From Motilibacter peucedani (GTDB lineage: Bacteria; Actinomycetota; Actinomycetes; Motilibacterales; Motilibacteraceae): a stretch of 64,000 bases of DNA. Position 1 is the first letter of the stretch. The number at the start of each line of letters is the position of its first letter. Positions 37,695 to 49,400 of the stretch are shown piece after piece. The stretch covers positions 676,039 to 740,038 of the forward strand of contig NZ_RBWV01000009.1 in NCBI RefSeq assembly GCF_003634695.1, in the 5' to 3' direction. The translations under genes and the position numbers were made by a program. A model generated the notes under the pieces. That model was not told where the DNA came from. It made no database searches and saw nothing but the letters and a program-made list of their open reading frames with translations.

Positions 37695-37803
37695 CTGCCC
37701 GCCGCCCGGCCGCCCCGGGGCATTGCCCTGGGGCGCCGGGCGCGGCAGGCTGGGGAGGGTCGCAGCCGGCGCCGCCGCCGGCCGTCCCCAGGAGGCCTGC
37801 CCC

Positions 37804-37983
37804 ATGACCGACCCGCAGCCGGCGCCCGGCGACTTCGAGTACGACCAGGCGCACGACTCCGCAGCGCCCGGCACCGACCGGGCCGGCGCGCGACCCGCGG
37901 TGCAGGTCGCGACCGCGGCCGAGGACCCGGGCGGCGCCGACTACGGCTACGACCTCTCGCACGACGTCCCGCGGACCCGCTGA
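37804..37983 (+). CDS. Small acidic protein upstream of sigG
   Basis: A 59-residue acidic protein with an internal near-repeat FEYDQAHDS / YGYDLSHDV. CAGGAGGCC lies 7-8 bases upstream of the ATG. Its stop codon overlaps the start of the sigma-factor gene (TGATG), so the two are translationally coupled. It is too small for a classical anti-sigma factor. Function unknown. Confidence 0.72.
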   Translation: MTDPQPAPGDFEYDQAHDSAAPGTDRAGARPAVQVATAAEDPGGADYGYDLSHDVPRTR

Positions 37984-38963
37984 TGACGGCGGTCGACCGG
38001 CCCGAGGTCTCGGCACTGCTCGAGGACGCGTCCTCGCACCGCCGCGAGCTCACCGCCTACTGCTACCGGCTGCTCGGATCGGGCGCCGAGGCCGAGGACG
38101 CGGTGCAGGAGACGATGCTGCGCGCGTGGCGCAGCGCCGACGGGTTCGAGGGCCGCTCTTCGCTGCGCTCGTGGCTCTACCGGATCGCGACCAACGTGTG
38201 CATCGACATGCAGCGAGCGCCGCAGCGCCGGGCGCTGCCCATGGACCTGGGCGGCCCCTCGCACGCGGGTGACGATCTCGGCGCGCCGCTGCCCGAGTCG
38301 GCGTGGGTGCGCCCGGTCGCCGACTCCGCGGTCCTCCCCGAGTCGGCCGACCCCGCCGAGCTGGTGGCGCTGCGCGACTCGGTGCGCCTGGCGTTCGTCG
38401 CGGCGCTGCAGCACCTGCCGCCGCGCCAGCGGGCCGTGCTGGTGCTGCGCGAGGTGCTCGACTGGCCGGCGGCGCAGGTCGCCGAGCTGCTCGACTCGAC
38501 CGTGGCGTCGGTCAACAGCGCGCTCGCCCGCGCCCGGGCCACGCTGTCGGCGCTCGACCTCCAGCCGGGCACCGCCGCCCTCGAGCCCGAGGCCCGCCCG
38601 CTGCTCGAGCGCTACGTCGCGGCCTTCGAGGCCTACGACGTCGACGCGCTCGTCTCCCTGCTCCACGACGACGTGACCTTCAGCATGCCGCCGCTGGCGT
38701 TCTGGCTCCGGGGGACCGTCGACGTGCGCGGCTTCTACGACGGCGTCGGGCAGGTCTGCCGCGGGTCGCGCATCGTCCTGACCCGGGCCAACGGCTCCCC
38801 GGCCGTCGCGGTCTACCACCCGGCGGCGGCGTCGGGCACGTGGGAGCCCTACGCGCTGCACGTCATCGAGGTCCGTGACGGGCGGATCGCCTCGATCTGC
38901 CACTACCTCGACACCTCGCTGTTCCCGGCGTTCGAGCTGCCTCCGGCGCTGACGGCGGCCTGA
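37983..38963 (+). CDS. sigG: SigG-family ECF RNA polymerase sigma factor
   Basis: A 326-residue ECF sigma factor with sigma-2 (AYCYRLLGSGAEAEDAVQET, WLYRIATNVCID) and sigma-4 (LPPRQRAVLVLREVLDWPAAQ) domains. A C-terminal SnoaL-like domain follows from about residue 200 (LERYVAAFEAYDVDALVSLLHDDV). This three-part layout is that of mycobacterial SigG and related ECF factors, where the tail controls activity. Coupled to the small gene before it. Confidence 0.9.
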   Translation: MTAVDRPEVSALLEDASSHRRELTAYCYRLLGSGAEAEDAVQETMLRAWRSADGFEGRSSLRSWLYRIATNVCIDMQRAPQRRALPMDLGGPSHAGDDLGAPLPESAWVRPVADSAVLPESADPAELVALRDSVRLAFVAALQHLPPRQRAVLVLREVLDWPAAQVAELLDSTVASVNSALARARATLSALDLQPGTAALEPEARPLLERYVAAFEAYDVDALVSLLHDDVTFSMPPLAFWLRGTVDVRGFYDGVGQVCRGSRIVLTRANGSPAVAVYHPAAASGTWEPYALHVIEVRDGRIASICHYLDTSLFPAFELPPALTAA

Positions 38964-39223
38964 CCGACGTCCTGGGCTGGTCCGCCGGCGTCGAGGAAGG
39001 CGGTGAAGCCCGCCGCCTCGAGCAGCCGGCCGATCCCGGGCGGCGCGCCGGCGACCACGACCCGCTGCCCGTCGCGGTGGGCGGCGGCGGCCTCCTCTGC
39101 CAGCGCGCCGAGCAGCTCGGCGGGCGTCGGGGCACGGTCCCAGCGCAGGGTCGCGACGCGTACGCTGCCGCCCGTCGCATCGACGACCTGCAGCACCAGC
39201 TCCCAGCCGTCGCCGCTGCCCAC
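38903..39223 (-). CDS. Possible small STAS-like protein
   Basis: A 106-residue frame starting at GTG 39223, with a pattern reminiscent of STAS anti-anti-sigma domains: VDATGGSVRVATLRWDRAPT, AHRDGQRVVVAGAPPGIGRLLEAAGFTAFLD. It follows the DsbA gene on the same strand and overlaps the sigma-factor 3' end by 61 bases. No strong start signal is seen. The overlap with sigG, a possible partner in sigma control, is suggestive but may be chance. Confidence 0.4.
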   Translation of the reverse strand: MGSGDGWELVLQVVDATGGSVRVATLRWDRAPTPAELLGALAEEAAAAHRDGQRVVVAGAPPGIGRLLEAAGFTAFLDAGGPAQDVGQAAVSAGGSSNAGNSEVSR

Positions 39224-39267
39224 GGCTCCAAGACGTACGCAGCGGCGCCGACTGGTCGGCGGCTCGC

Positions 39268-39891
39268 TCAGACGGTGGCTTCGCGCGCCGCGCGCTCGAG
39301 CACGCGGAGCAGCGTCGGCGCCTCCTGGGCGCCCTGCACGGCGTAGCGGCGGTCGATGACGAAGGTCGGCACGGCGGTGATCCCGATGTCGCGAGCGGTC
39401 GCCAGCTCCTCGTCGACCTCGGCCGCGCCGGAGTCGGAGGCGAGCCACGAGCGCACCTCGTCGCCGTCGAGCCCGGCCTCGACCCCGATCTCGGCGAGCG
39501 TGAACAGGTCGCCGACGTTGCGGCCTTCGGTGAAGTAGGCGCGGAGCAGGCGCTCCTTCGCCTCGGCCTGCAGGCCGCGCTCGCGGGCCAGCACCAGCAG
39601 GCGGTGCGCGTCGCGGGTGTTGACGGCCAGGGCCTTGTCCATGTTGAACTCGAGGCCCTCGCCGGCGGCCAGGCCGGTCACGTGGGCCTGCATCGCCTCG
39701 ACGTCACCACCGAACTTGTCGGCGAGGTGGTCGTTGAGCGGGCGCGCCTCCGCCGGTGCGGTGGGGTCGAGCACGAACGCGTGGAACTCGACCTCGACCG
39801 GCTCGCCGAACGCCGCGATGGCCTTCTCCAGCCGCCGCTTGCCGATGTAGCACCACGGGCACGCGACGTCGGACCACACATCGATCTTCAT
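39268..39891 (-). CDS. DsbA/FrnE-family oxidoreductase
   Basis: A 207-residue thioredoxin-fold protein of the cytoplasmic FrnE (DsbA-like) group: MKIDVWSDVACPWCYIGKRR with the CPWC active site (Cys11, Cys14), and the cis-Pro segment ITAVPTFVID. No signal peptide. The members act as disulfide oxidoreductases, some in polyketide or stress pathways. Confidence 0.92.
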   Translation of the reverse strand: MKIDVWSDVACPWCYIGKRRLEKAIAAFGEPVEVEFHAFVLDPTAPAEARPLNDHLADKFGGDVEAMQAHVTGLAAGEGLEFNMDKALAVNTRDAHRLLVLARERGLQAEAKERLLRAYFTEGRNVGDLFTLAEIGVEAGLDGDEVRSWLASDSGAAEVDEELATARDIGITAVPTFVIDRRYAVQGAQEAPTLLRVLERAAREATV

Positions 39892-39945
39892 GCCCGTGCA
39901 ACGACCGCCGCCGGCGCCCCGATTCCCGCTGCCCCGCCCCCCTGC

Positions 39946-40002
39946 GTTGGCACGATGTGACTCCTTGCCGATGGGATTGGCAAGGAGTCACATCGTGCCA
40001 AC
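39946..40002. repeat. 24-bp perfect inverted repeat
   Basis: Two 24-base arms (39946-39969 and 39979-40002; left arm begins GTTGGCACGATGTGAC) pair perfectly around a 9-base loop GATGGGATT. No gene overlaps it. It lies between the dsbA start and the separate GH3 terminator (40041-40074), so it is in the dsbA upstream region. It is not related in sequence to the 55-bp elements. Confidence 0.85.
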
Positions 40003-40040
40003 GGCAGGAGCGGGGTACGGGGTGTGCCCAAAGGACGCGA

Positions 40041-40074
40041 CGAGGCCCCGGCTCGTGCCCGAGCCGGGGCCTCG
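40041..40074 (-). terminator. Strong hairpin terminator of the GH3 gene
   Basis: A 15-bp perfect stem (40041-40055 with 40060-40074, arms CGAGGCCCCGGCTCG) with a 4-base loop TGCC lies 31 bases past the GH3 stop. No T-run follows, as is usual for actinobacterial terminators. Confidence 0.82.
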
Positions 40075-40104
40075 TCTCACGCGTGCTTCACGCCCTGGGG
40101 GACG

Positions 40105-42768
<2,664 letters not shown>

Positions 42769-42870
42769 GTGCGGTCCGTCCTTGGGCCGTAGGGGTGCGC
42801 GGCGCCCTCGGCGACTCCCGCCGCGCGCTCCGCATCCTCGCGGCCCGAGGTCGTCGGGTCAAGGGTTGGT

Positions 42871-42882
42871 GCAAGCGCTTGC
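42871..42882. promoter_or_regulatory. LacI-family operator 1
   Basis: Perfect 12-bp palindrome GCAAGCGCTTGC in the GH3-lacI divergent region, of the type bound by LacI/GalR regulators (central CG, dyad). A near copy lies 56 bases further on. Control of both genes by the LacI protein at 42990 is inferred. Confidence 0.75.
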
Positions 42883-42926
42883 TGGTGCACCGTCTGCCCT
42901 CTCCGAGCCGCTTCGAGCGCACCTGC

Positions 42927-42938
42927 GCAAGCGCTTTC
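42927..42938. promoter_or_regulatory. LacI-family operator 2
   Basis: GCAAGCGCTTTC, matching operator 1 at 11 of 12 positions, 52 bases upstream of the LacI start. Centre-to-centre spacing of 56 bp is near five helical turns, so the two sites lie on roughly the same face and could be bridged by a tetramer. Confidence 0.65.
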
Positions 42939-42989
42939 AGATCACGTACGGATGCGGCAGCATGGTGGCGACGAGAGGAGGCCCCGCCG

Positions 42990-44018
42990 GTGCCCAGGCA
43001 CGTGCGCAACCCCGACCCCGCCGTACCCACGCTGGCGACGGTCGCAGCGCTGGCCGGCGTCTCGTCCGCGACCGTCTCGCGCGTGGTCAACGGCTCCTCG
43101 AAGGTCTCCGACTCCCACCGCGCCGCGGTGGAGAGCGCGGTCGCGACGCTCGGCTACGTGCCCAACCGCGCCGCGCGCACGCTGGTCACGCGGCGTACGG
43201 GTGCGGTGGCCCTCGTCGTGCGCGAGGCCGTCGAGTTCGGGGTGAGCGACCCCTACCTCGGCAACTTCATGGTCGCGGCGAGCCAGAGCCTGACCGGCTC
43301 CGGGATCCACCTGGTCGTCATGGTCGCGCAGGACGACGCGGAGCACGAGGCGGTGGCCGACTACGTGCGCGCCGGCCACGTCGACGGCGTCGTCGCCATC
43401 TCGCTCCACGACGGCGACCCGCTGCCCGAGCAGCTCTCGCGCGCCCGCATCCCCTTCGTCGTCGGCGGCCGCCCGCCGCGCGAGCTGCCCGGCTGCTGCT
43501 TCGTCGACGTCGACAACCGCGGCGGCGGCGCGCTCGCCGCCCAACGGCTGCTCGACGACGGCCGGCGCGTCATCGCCGCGGTCTCGGGGCCGGTCGACAT
43601 GACGGCGGCGGTCGATCGGCTGTCAGGCTTCCGCGGCGTCCTCAGGCAGGCGGGTCGCGACACGGGGCTGGTCGCCTACGGCAGCTTCACGCGGGCGTCG
43701 GGGGAGCGGGCGATGGCTGAGCTGCTCGAGCGCGAGCCGGGCATCGACGCGGTGTTCGCCGCCAGCGACGTGATGGCCCTCGGGGTGCAGCGCGCCCTGC
43801 TCTCCACGGGGCGCTCGGTGCCGGGCGACGTCGCGGTCATCGGCTTCGACGACATCGACCTCGCGCAGTACGGCACCCCTCCGCTCACCACGGTCCGCCA
43901 GCCGGCCTCGGCGCAGGCCCGGCTCGCGGTCGAGTCGCTGCTCGTGCAGCTGCACGGCGGTGACGTGCCCGAGCCCGTCACCCTGCCGACGGAGCTGGTG
44001 GTGCGCGAGTCCGGCTGA
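42990..44018 (+). CDS. LacI-family transcriptional regulator
   Basis: A 342-residue regulator. The N-terminal helix-turn-helix and hinge are at residues 12-60 (PTLATVAALAGVSSATVSRV). The GalR/LacI periplasmic-binding-like domain follows, with VDNRGGGALAAQRLLDDG, AVFAASDVMALGVQRAL and GFDDIDLAQYGTPPLTTVRQP. The GTG at 42990 has GAGAGGAG nine bases upstream; longer frames run into the operators. It probably represses the divergent GH3 gene until a sugar inducer binds. Confidence 0.93.
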   Translation: MPRHVRNPDPAVPTLATVAALAGVSSATVSRVVNGSSKVSDSHRAAVESAVATLGYVPNRAARTLVTRRTGAVALVVREAVEFGVSDPYLGNFMVAASQSLTGSGIHLVVMVAQDDAEHEAVADYVRAGHVDGVVAISLHDGDPLPEQLSRARIPFVVGGRPPRELPGCCFVDVDNRGGGALAAQRLLDDGRRVIAAVSGPVDMTAAVDRLSGFRGVLRQAGRDTGLVAYGSFTRASGERAMAELLEREPGIDAVFAASDVMALGVQRALLSTGRSVPGDVAVIGFDDIDLAQYGTPPLTTVRQPASAQARLAVESLLVQLHGGDVPEPVTLPTELVVRESG

Positions 44019-44030
44019 CATCGTGGGTCG

Positions 44031-44384
44031 ATGCTGACCGCGCTCATCCCCCAGGTGTTCTACGAGGACATGACGGTGGGCCTCGACCTGTTCGTCGACG
44101 GCATCGGCATGGAGGTGCTGCACCGCGACGGGACGCTCGCCGTGCTCGCCCGCGACGGAGCCAAGGTCTACGTGGTGCAGGACGCCGAGTTCGCTGCCAA
44201 GGACCGCCCCGAGCTGGCCATCGAGACAGACGACATCGACGCGGTGTGGGCGGACGTCAACGCCCGGCGGCCCGACCTGCTGCACCCGAACCTGCGTACG
44301 GTCACCCGCCAGCCGTGGGGGCCGCGGGAGTTCGCCATGCTCGACGCGACGACGGTGTGCGTGGTGTTCCGCGACTGGTCGTAG
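44031..44384 (+). CDS. VOC (glyoxalase/bleomycin-resistance) superfamily protein
   Basis: A 117-residue VOC-fold protein: VFYEDMTVGLDLFVDGIGMEVLHRDG and the C-terminal strand REFAMLDATTVCVVF. Metal ligands are not clearly kept, so a non-enzymatic binding role is possible. It starts 12 bases after the lacI stop, with a second VOC gene next. Confidence 0.85.
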   Translation: MLTALIPQVFYEDMTVGLDLFVDGIGMEVLHRDGTLAVLARDGAKVYVVQDAEFAAKDRPELAIETDDIDAVWADVNARRPDLLHPNLRTVTRQPWGPREFAMLDATTVCVVFRDWS

Positions 44385-44426
44385 AGCAGTGGCGTCGGGG
44401 AGATGCGGCTCGCTAGCGTGCGACGC

Positions 44427-44864
44427 ATGCCGATCAAGCTCGAGAACGTGGCGATCGCCGTCCGCGACCTGGAGGCGACCATCGCGTTCTTCACCGACCT
44501 CGGGCTCACCGTGCTGGGACGCGACACGGTCAGCGGGGAGTGGGCCGACACGGCCGTGGGTCTCGAAGGCAACACCGCGAAGATCGCGATGCTGCAGACC
44601 CCGGACGGCGGCGGGCGCGTGGAGCTCTTCGAGTACGTCCATCCCGACGCGATCGAGACAGAGCCCACGCTGCCCAACGAGATCGGCATGCACCGGATTG
44701 CCTTCTCCGTCGACGACCTCGACGAGGCCCTCGAGGTCGCGGCGCGGCACGGCTGCCACCCGCTGCGGGGCGTCGGCACCTACGGGGACATCTACAGGCT
44801 GACCTATGTCCGCGGGCCCAGCGGAATCATCGTGATGCTGGCGGAAGACCTGCGCAAGCGCTGA
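44427..44864 (+). CDS. VOC superfamily protein
   Basis: A 145-residue VOC protein: LENVAIAVRDLEATIAFFTDLGLTVLGRD at the start, then VELFEYVHPD and a second half with GMHRIAFSVDDLDEALEVAARHG. The ligand pattern (H in HRIAF, E in VELFEY) suits a metal-binding lyase or dioxygenase, but the substrate is unknown. The ATG at 44427 is chosen over an in-frame ATG at 44403. Confidence 0.87.
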   Translation: MPIKLENVAIAVRDLEATIAFFTDLGLTVLGRDTVSGEWADTAVGLEGNTAKIAMLQTPDGGGRVELFEYVHPDAIETEPTLPNEIGMHRIAFSVDDLDEALEVAARHGCHPLRGVGTYGDIYRLTYVRGPSGIIVMLAEDLRKR

Positions 44865-45023
44865 GAGCGGGGCCGGGGCGGGTCACCTCGAGGAGCACGC
44901 GTGCGGCAGTGCCGTGCCTGGTGAGGGCAGACTGGGGAAGTACTGGATGCCCCTGCGACGTCGGACTGGGACCATCGTCTGGAGCGGGTCGCGCACGCGC
45001 TCGACCGCATCGTCACGCGCGGC

Positions 45024-45437
45024 GTGTCGCCCACGGAGGACGCCGTACACGCCCAACTCTCGCGAGGCTACTTCGGTGTCCGGCGCCAGGGCGACGGCCT
45101 CCTGGCGGTCTACGACCCCGAGCTCGCCGACGTCGAGGGGTGGCGGCGTTCGCTCGGCGCGGCGGTGGGCGAGGCTGACGCTGATCTCGTCCAGTTCTCC
45201 GCACCTGAGCGCTCCGCCCGGCGCGTCGCGCAGGTCCTCTCGGTCGTCGAGCGTCGGGACTGGCACCCGGCTGCGCGGACGACGAGCATGACCTTCGGGG
45301 TCGACAGCTACGAGCAGGTCGTACGCGTGAACCTCGACGCGCAGTCGCCTCCAGAGCTGCTGCGCCAGTTGGTCGCCATCGACCCCGACTACATCAGGGC
45401 GACGGCCCAGGGGTCGTTCCGCCGCCGGCGCCGGTGA
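45024..45437 (+). CDS. Hypothetical protein (start uncertain)
   Basis: A 137-residue soluble protein from GTG 45024, with HAQLSRGYFGVRRQGDGLLAVYDPELAD and a basic C-terminus. The same frame remains coding-like upstream to about 44943 (DAPATSDWDHRLERVAHALD), where only a CTG or a non-standard codon could start it. The true start may therefore be a CTG at 44943, or the 5' end may have been lost. No family recognised. This is the last gene before the mosaic region. Confidence 0.6.
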   Translation: MSPTEDAVHAQLSRGYFGVRRQGDGLLAVYDPELADVEGWRRSLGAAVGEADADLVQFSAPERSARRVAQVLSVVERRDWHPAARTTSMTFGVDSYEQVVRVNLDAQSPPELLRQLVAIDPDYIRATAQGSFRRRRR

Positions 45438-45666
45438 GCTGCGCAGCTGGCCTGCGGGGTCGCTGCTGGTTGCGCCGTCCCTCTTGGCTCTGATGCTCGG
45501 TCCGCCAGCACTGGGCTCGCCGCAGTGCGTCGCGTCATCGTCGTCAACGGCGACGCGCCTTCACCTTGAATGTCGTGCGAGCGGGTTCGGCCGTGCACTG
45601 TCATGCCGATGAGCGCGCCCGGGAGGGACGTGCGGTTGGCCTCCGACGCCGGGGAAGTGATCTTGT

Positions 45667-45840
45667 GTGCGTACCTACTGGATCACGGGCGCCCTCGCAG
45701 TCCTCGCCCTCATAGGTCTCTACCTGATGTTGCGCTTGACTGGAGCCGATGGAGCCGCTCGGTTCGTCCCCGTGCTTGCGGCTGCCGTCCCTGTGACCCT
45801 CGCTCTCCTCGCCGCACGACGGAGCGGCCCCCAGCGGTAG
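45667..45840 (+). CDS. Small membrane protein (57 aa)
   Basis: GTG start, 57 residues: a short VRTYW start, a first helix ITGALAVLALIGLYLMLRL, a polar turn, a second helix VPVLAAAVPVTLALLAA and a basic tail. GGGAAG lies upstream. Two-helix small membrane proteins recur through the mosaic region. No family assigned. A CATGCCG-type site (45602) lies 59 bases before it. Confidence 0.5.
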   Translation: MRTYWITGALAVLALIGLYLMLRLTGADGAARFVPVLAAAVPVTLALLAARRSGPQR

Positions 45841-46073
45841 GCCCGTGTGTCGCCCGACCATGCCAATGTGCGTGCCTGCGGAACCGCTGCGCTGACCCTC
45901 TGTACTCATGAGTGAGGATTGTCGGCCGAGCGACGAAAGCTCGAAGTTGGAGCCTGGGGGAGCGGCTCGAGCGGTAGCGGCACAGAACCAGAATCCTCGA
46001 TGCCCAGGCTCGGCAGCAGCGGAGCGACAGCCCGTCGGCCGGCGCGTCAGGTAGTTCTCGAACGCGCCGGCGC

Positions 46074-46352
46074 TCAGCTCAAGAAGTCAGCCATGTCAGT
46101 CGCAGGCATGTCGCCGAGGTAGTGCGGGACGGTCACTTGGCGCCGCTTAGCAGGTAGGTCGACGACGGCGTCGCGTGTGGCGACCGCGTCGGGCCGCAGT
46201 TCGTCGGGCAGGCGATTCGGGCCGTGTCTGGTCAGGGCGCGGGGGCTACGCGCGAACCCGAAGCTGCGCCGGATGCTGAGGTTGTCCATGGCGCGAATCA
46301 GGGCGTTGCCAAGGAAGTTTAGTAGTTGAGGGCCAACCTGGCGCGTGGGCAT
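46074..46352 (-). pseudogene. Possible 3' remnant of an unknown gene
   Basis: A 92-codon frame with strong GC-rich third positions, unlike its flanks: LLNFLGNALIRAMDNLSIRRS, then NRLPDELRPDAVATRDAVVDLPAKRRQVTVPHYLGD. Codon use looks real, but I recognise no family and see no good start, so it is probably a gene end stranded beside the lower-GC gene that follows. The surrounding bases 45841-46444 hold nothing else I can name. Confidence 0.35.
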
Positions 46353-46444
46353 GGCAAGGGGCGCACAAGGCGGGTAGTTTCGGCGCGGACGAAGATTCGT
46401 CCGGACGATGCTGATGTCTCTGGCACTTGTGGACGGAGCAAAGA

Positions 46445-49400
46445 ATGAGTGCAACAGGAGTTGCTGTTTGGGCAGCAAAGAGCGTGTCCGCGCCCGCCGC
46501 CAACTCGGCGGTGTCATTCTTCAAAAAGAAGACCATTTCCTGGCAGGTGTCTCGTCGGGCTGTAAAAGCTTGCGCTAGTGACGGCATCGTTTTGAATAGA
46601 CGACAACTTCAGAAGTGGCTGCGCGGGGCTAAGATGGAAAAGTTGGTCAGAGATCGGAACGTTGCAGAATATGACGAGGCTGTGGCGGCCGTCGGCGGGA
46701 TGGCAACTATGGGCGGTCACCGACTGGCGGACGCGCGACAGGCAGCATTCCTTAATGTCCTCTATCAGTGGCTTTCATACATCGACGAGCCACAAGCTAG
46801 ACGCGTACGCCAGCAGTGGGAAGATATCCGGCACGAGGCTCTCATGCAAAAGATCGATGAGATTCAAGCGGAGGTGGGTGCGCCGTCTCGAGACGGTGAG
46901 TACGAGCATGCGCTTGAACGCCTTCCTGTCTACGTCCAGGAGATTGCCAGTAGGGCTGCGCGAACTAGGAGCATGCAGCGTCTGGTGCAAGAGCTAAGTG
47001 GACGTCCCGCATACGACCGAGGCCCTGCTGCAACTGCTTGGATTGCCGCCCCCCCGGATTGGTTGCGTGAAGGCACTAGCGACGTTTGGCTGACACTCGC
47101 CGCCGCGTCTGCAGCTTACGGGCAGAACGTCGCGAGCGCGCGAGCACTACTAGCCGCAGTCGACGCGGGTGCGGCGCCCGTGGGCGAGGTAAAGGCGAAA
47201 GCTGGCTTGCGTCTTATCGAGCATGAGGAGCAGGAGGCCCGGCAGATACTTGTTTCGCTTCCTGACGAGCCGTTGGCTCGGTTCGTACTTGCGGTTCATG
47301 ATGGGCGTTCGTCAGATGCGGAGTTGCTTGCTTTTCAGCAATGGGCACCTCGGACATTCGAGGATGCAGCCCTCAAAGTAGTGCTTCTGGTGCGCTGGTA
47401 TGTTCAGACAGACCGCAATGACGCGGCGATCTCTCTAGCCTTGGAGAGCGCCGAGATGCAGCGGAGCACCGGGCTTCAGATCATGATCTCGCAACTTCTC
47501 GTGCATCGCGCAGTTACTCGGCCGACAGCAAGGCCCTTCGATGACCCTCTTCGAGCGCTTGACTTGGCGATCTCGGCGCGTGATTCACGTCGGGAATGGG
47601 GCGGTAACAGCGTCGAAGCGACCCGCATCGCGGTCACAGCCGCCATATATGCGGGGGATGCAGAAAGGGCATTGAAGTTGGCGTTGCCTGGCCCAGAAGG
47701 GGAGGCGACGAGCGAGGAGGCGGATGCCACTGAGGTTCGCGGCGCCGCCGGGCTGGCAGCTGCAGTCGTCCAGGACTTGCCCCGAGCGAAGGCCATAGCT
47801 TTCTCTCTACCGGAGGAGCAGTATGAACGAGCTCACATTGAAGCCGTGGTGGCAGATGTAGAGAGGGGCGTAGGAACTGGAGACGCTACGTTTGTAGCTG
47901 CTTGGGAGAAGGCTAGGGCTCTGGCTCGCACTGATGATCAAGAGTTGAACTGTATTCTCGCCCTCGCCATGTCGGGAATTGAGTCAGACGTAAGCAACGG
48001 TTTCAGGGAGAAGTACCCTGAGGCGTTCGTCACAATAGATCATTTCATCAAAGCGAATGGTTCAAGCACGACACTCGATGAGTTGCGTGCGAACGTATTG
48101 GTAGACAAGGCATACGCGGTGAGCCTTGCAACTCGCCTCTCCCAAGAAGAGGGCGGGTTCCTGGAAGCCGGCAACGTGCTGTCAGAAGCCTTCCAGCACT
48201 ACAAGGACCCTCGGTTGGCCTTCATGTCGGCTCAGCGCTTCTTGGCGGCGGGCCACCCGGAGCGAGCTCTTTCGGAAGCGGAGAGTGGGCTGCATGGGAC
48301 CGCGCCTCAGTCGGCGAGCAGAAGGGAGGCTCTTGAGTTCATCCTCGATGTTACAGCCACCAGTGGCAATTGGGCACGAGCGGAGGAGGCCGCGGAAGAG
48401 CTGATCCGCGACGGCGCTAAAGATGCGGACATCGGCTGGGCGCTAGTGGCGGTGCGACTTCGGCGCGCCAACTCAGAGGGGGCTTGGCGCGCTCTGAGGA
48501 GTTACGGCGAGGCGCTCGTCCCGCGCACTCCACTCGAGGCGAACATGTGGTCTCGGCTGCACCTACAGTTCGCCCCCGAGACCAAGGACCTTGTAACGAA
48601 GATACTCGCCTGGGTCAAGAAGTGGCAAAAGGAAGACGAGGAATTCGCGGGGAGGACACTCGCACTCTTAGTGCTAGAACGACCCCGCGTCGGCAAGCAG
48701 CCGGAGCTCACGGACGAGGAGTCGGCCAACCTCAAGGCAAGTTTTGCTGAGTTCTTCGCCGAGTACCCCGATAGCAGCGTGCTTTGGACTGGAACGGTTA
48801 ACCCAGAGGATCCGCTTGCAACCTTCGACGATATCAACAAGGCGCTGTATGAACGTATGAGAGACGTGGCACAGCACGTCGATACTGGCGCCATGCCGCT
48901 GGGGTTACTCGCGGCTGCGCGAGGTTGCTCTTACACCGAGATTGTGGTGACCCACGGTACGCGCCATCTGCGTATTCGGAACATTGCGAACCAAGTTGAC
49001 AGGCAACTGATTCGTCCGGAATCGGGTGCTAGATACGTTCTTGATGCGACGACGCTGTATGCACTTTCGCTTCTACCCCAGAAGGTCAGAGACGCGATCC
49101 TAGCGCTCACTGGGTTGCCCGTCGTGATCGATCGGCTATACGCGGATCTGGTACAAGGCCGAGACCTATTGTCCGTGCAGGCCCGCTTGGGGACCCAATG
49201 GGATCCCGAGTCCGAGAAGACACTGTTTCACGAGATACCAGAAAAGGAGGTGTCGAGGAGGACGGAGGCAGCCCAATCCATGGTCACTCTCGCTGAGCGC
49301 TGCATCCGTATGTCTTGGAGCAAGGTGAAGACTCTCGCGCATTTGACTGAACCGGAGCTTGGCCCCTGGGCCCTTTCTGCGGATGTCTCATTGTCGGAGC

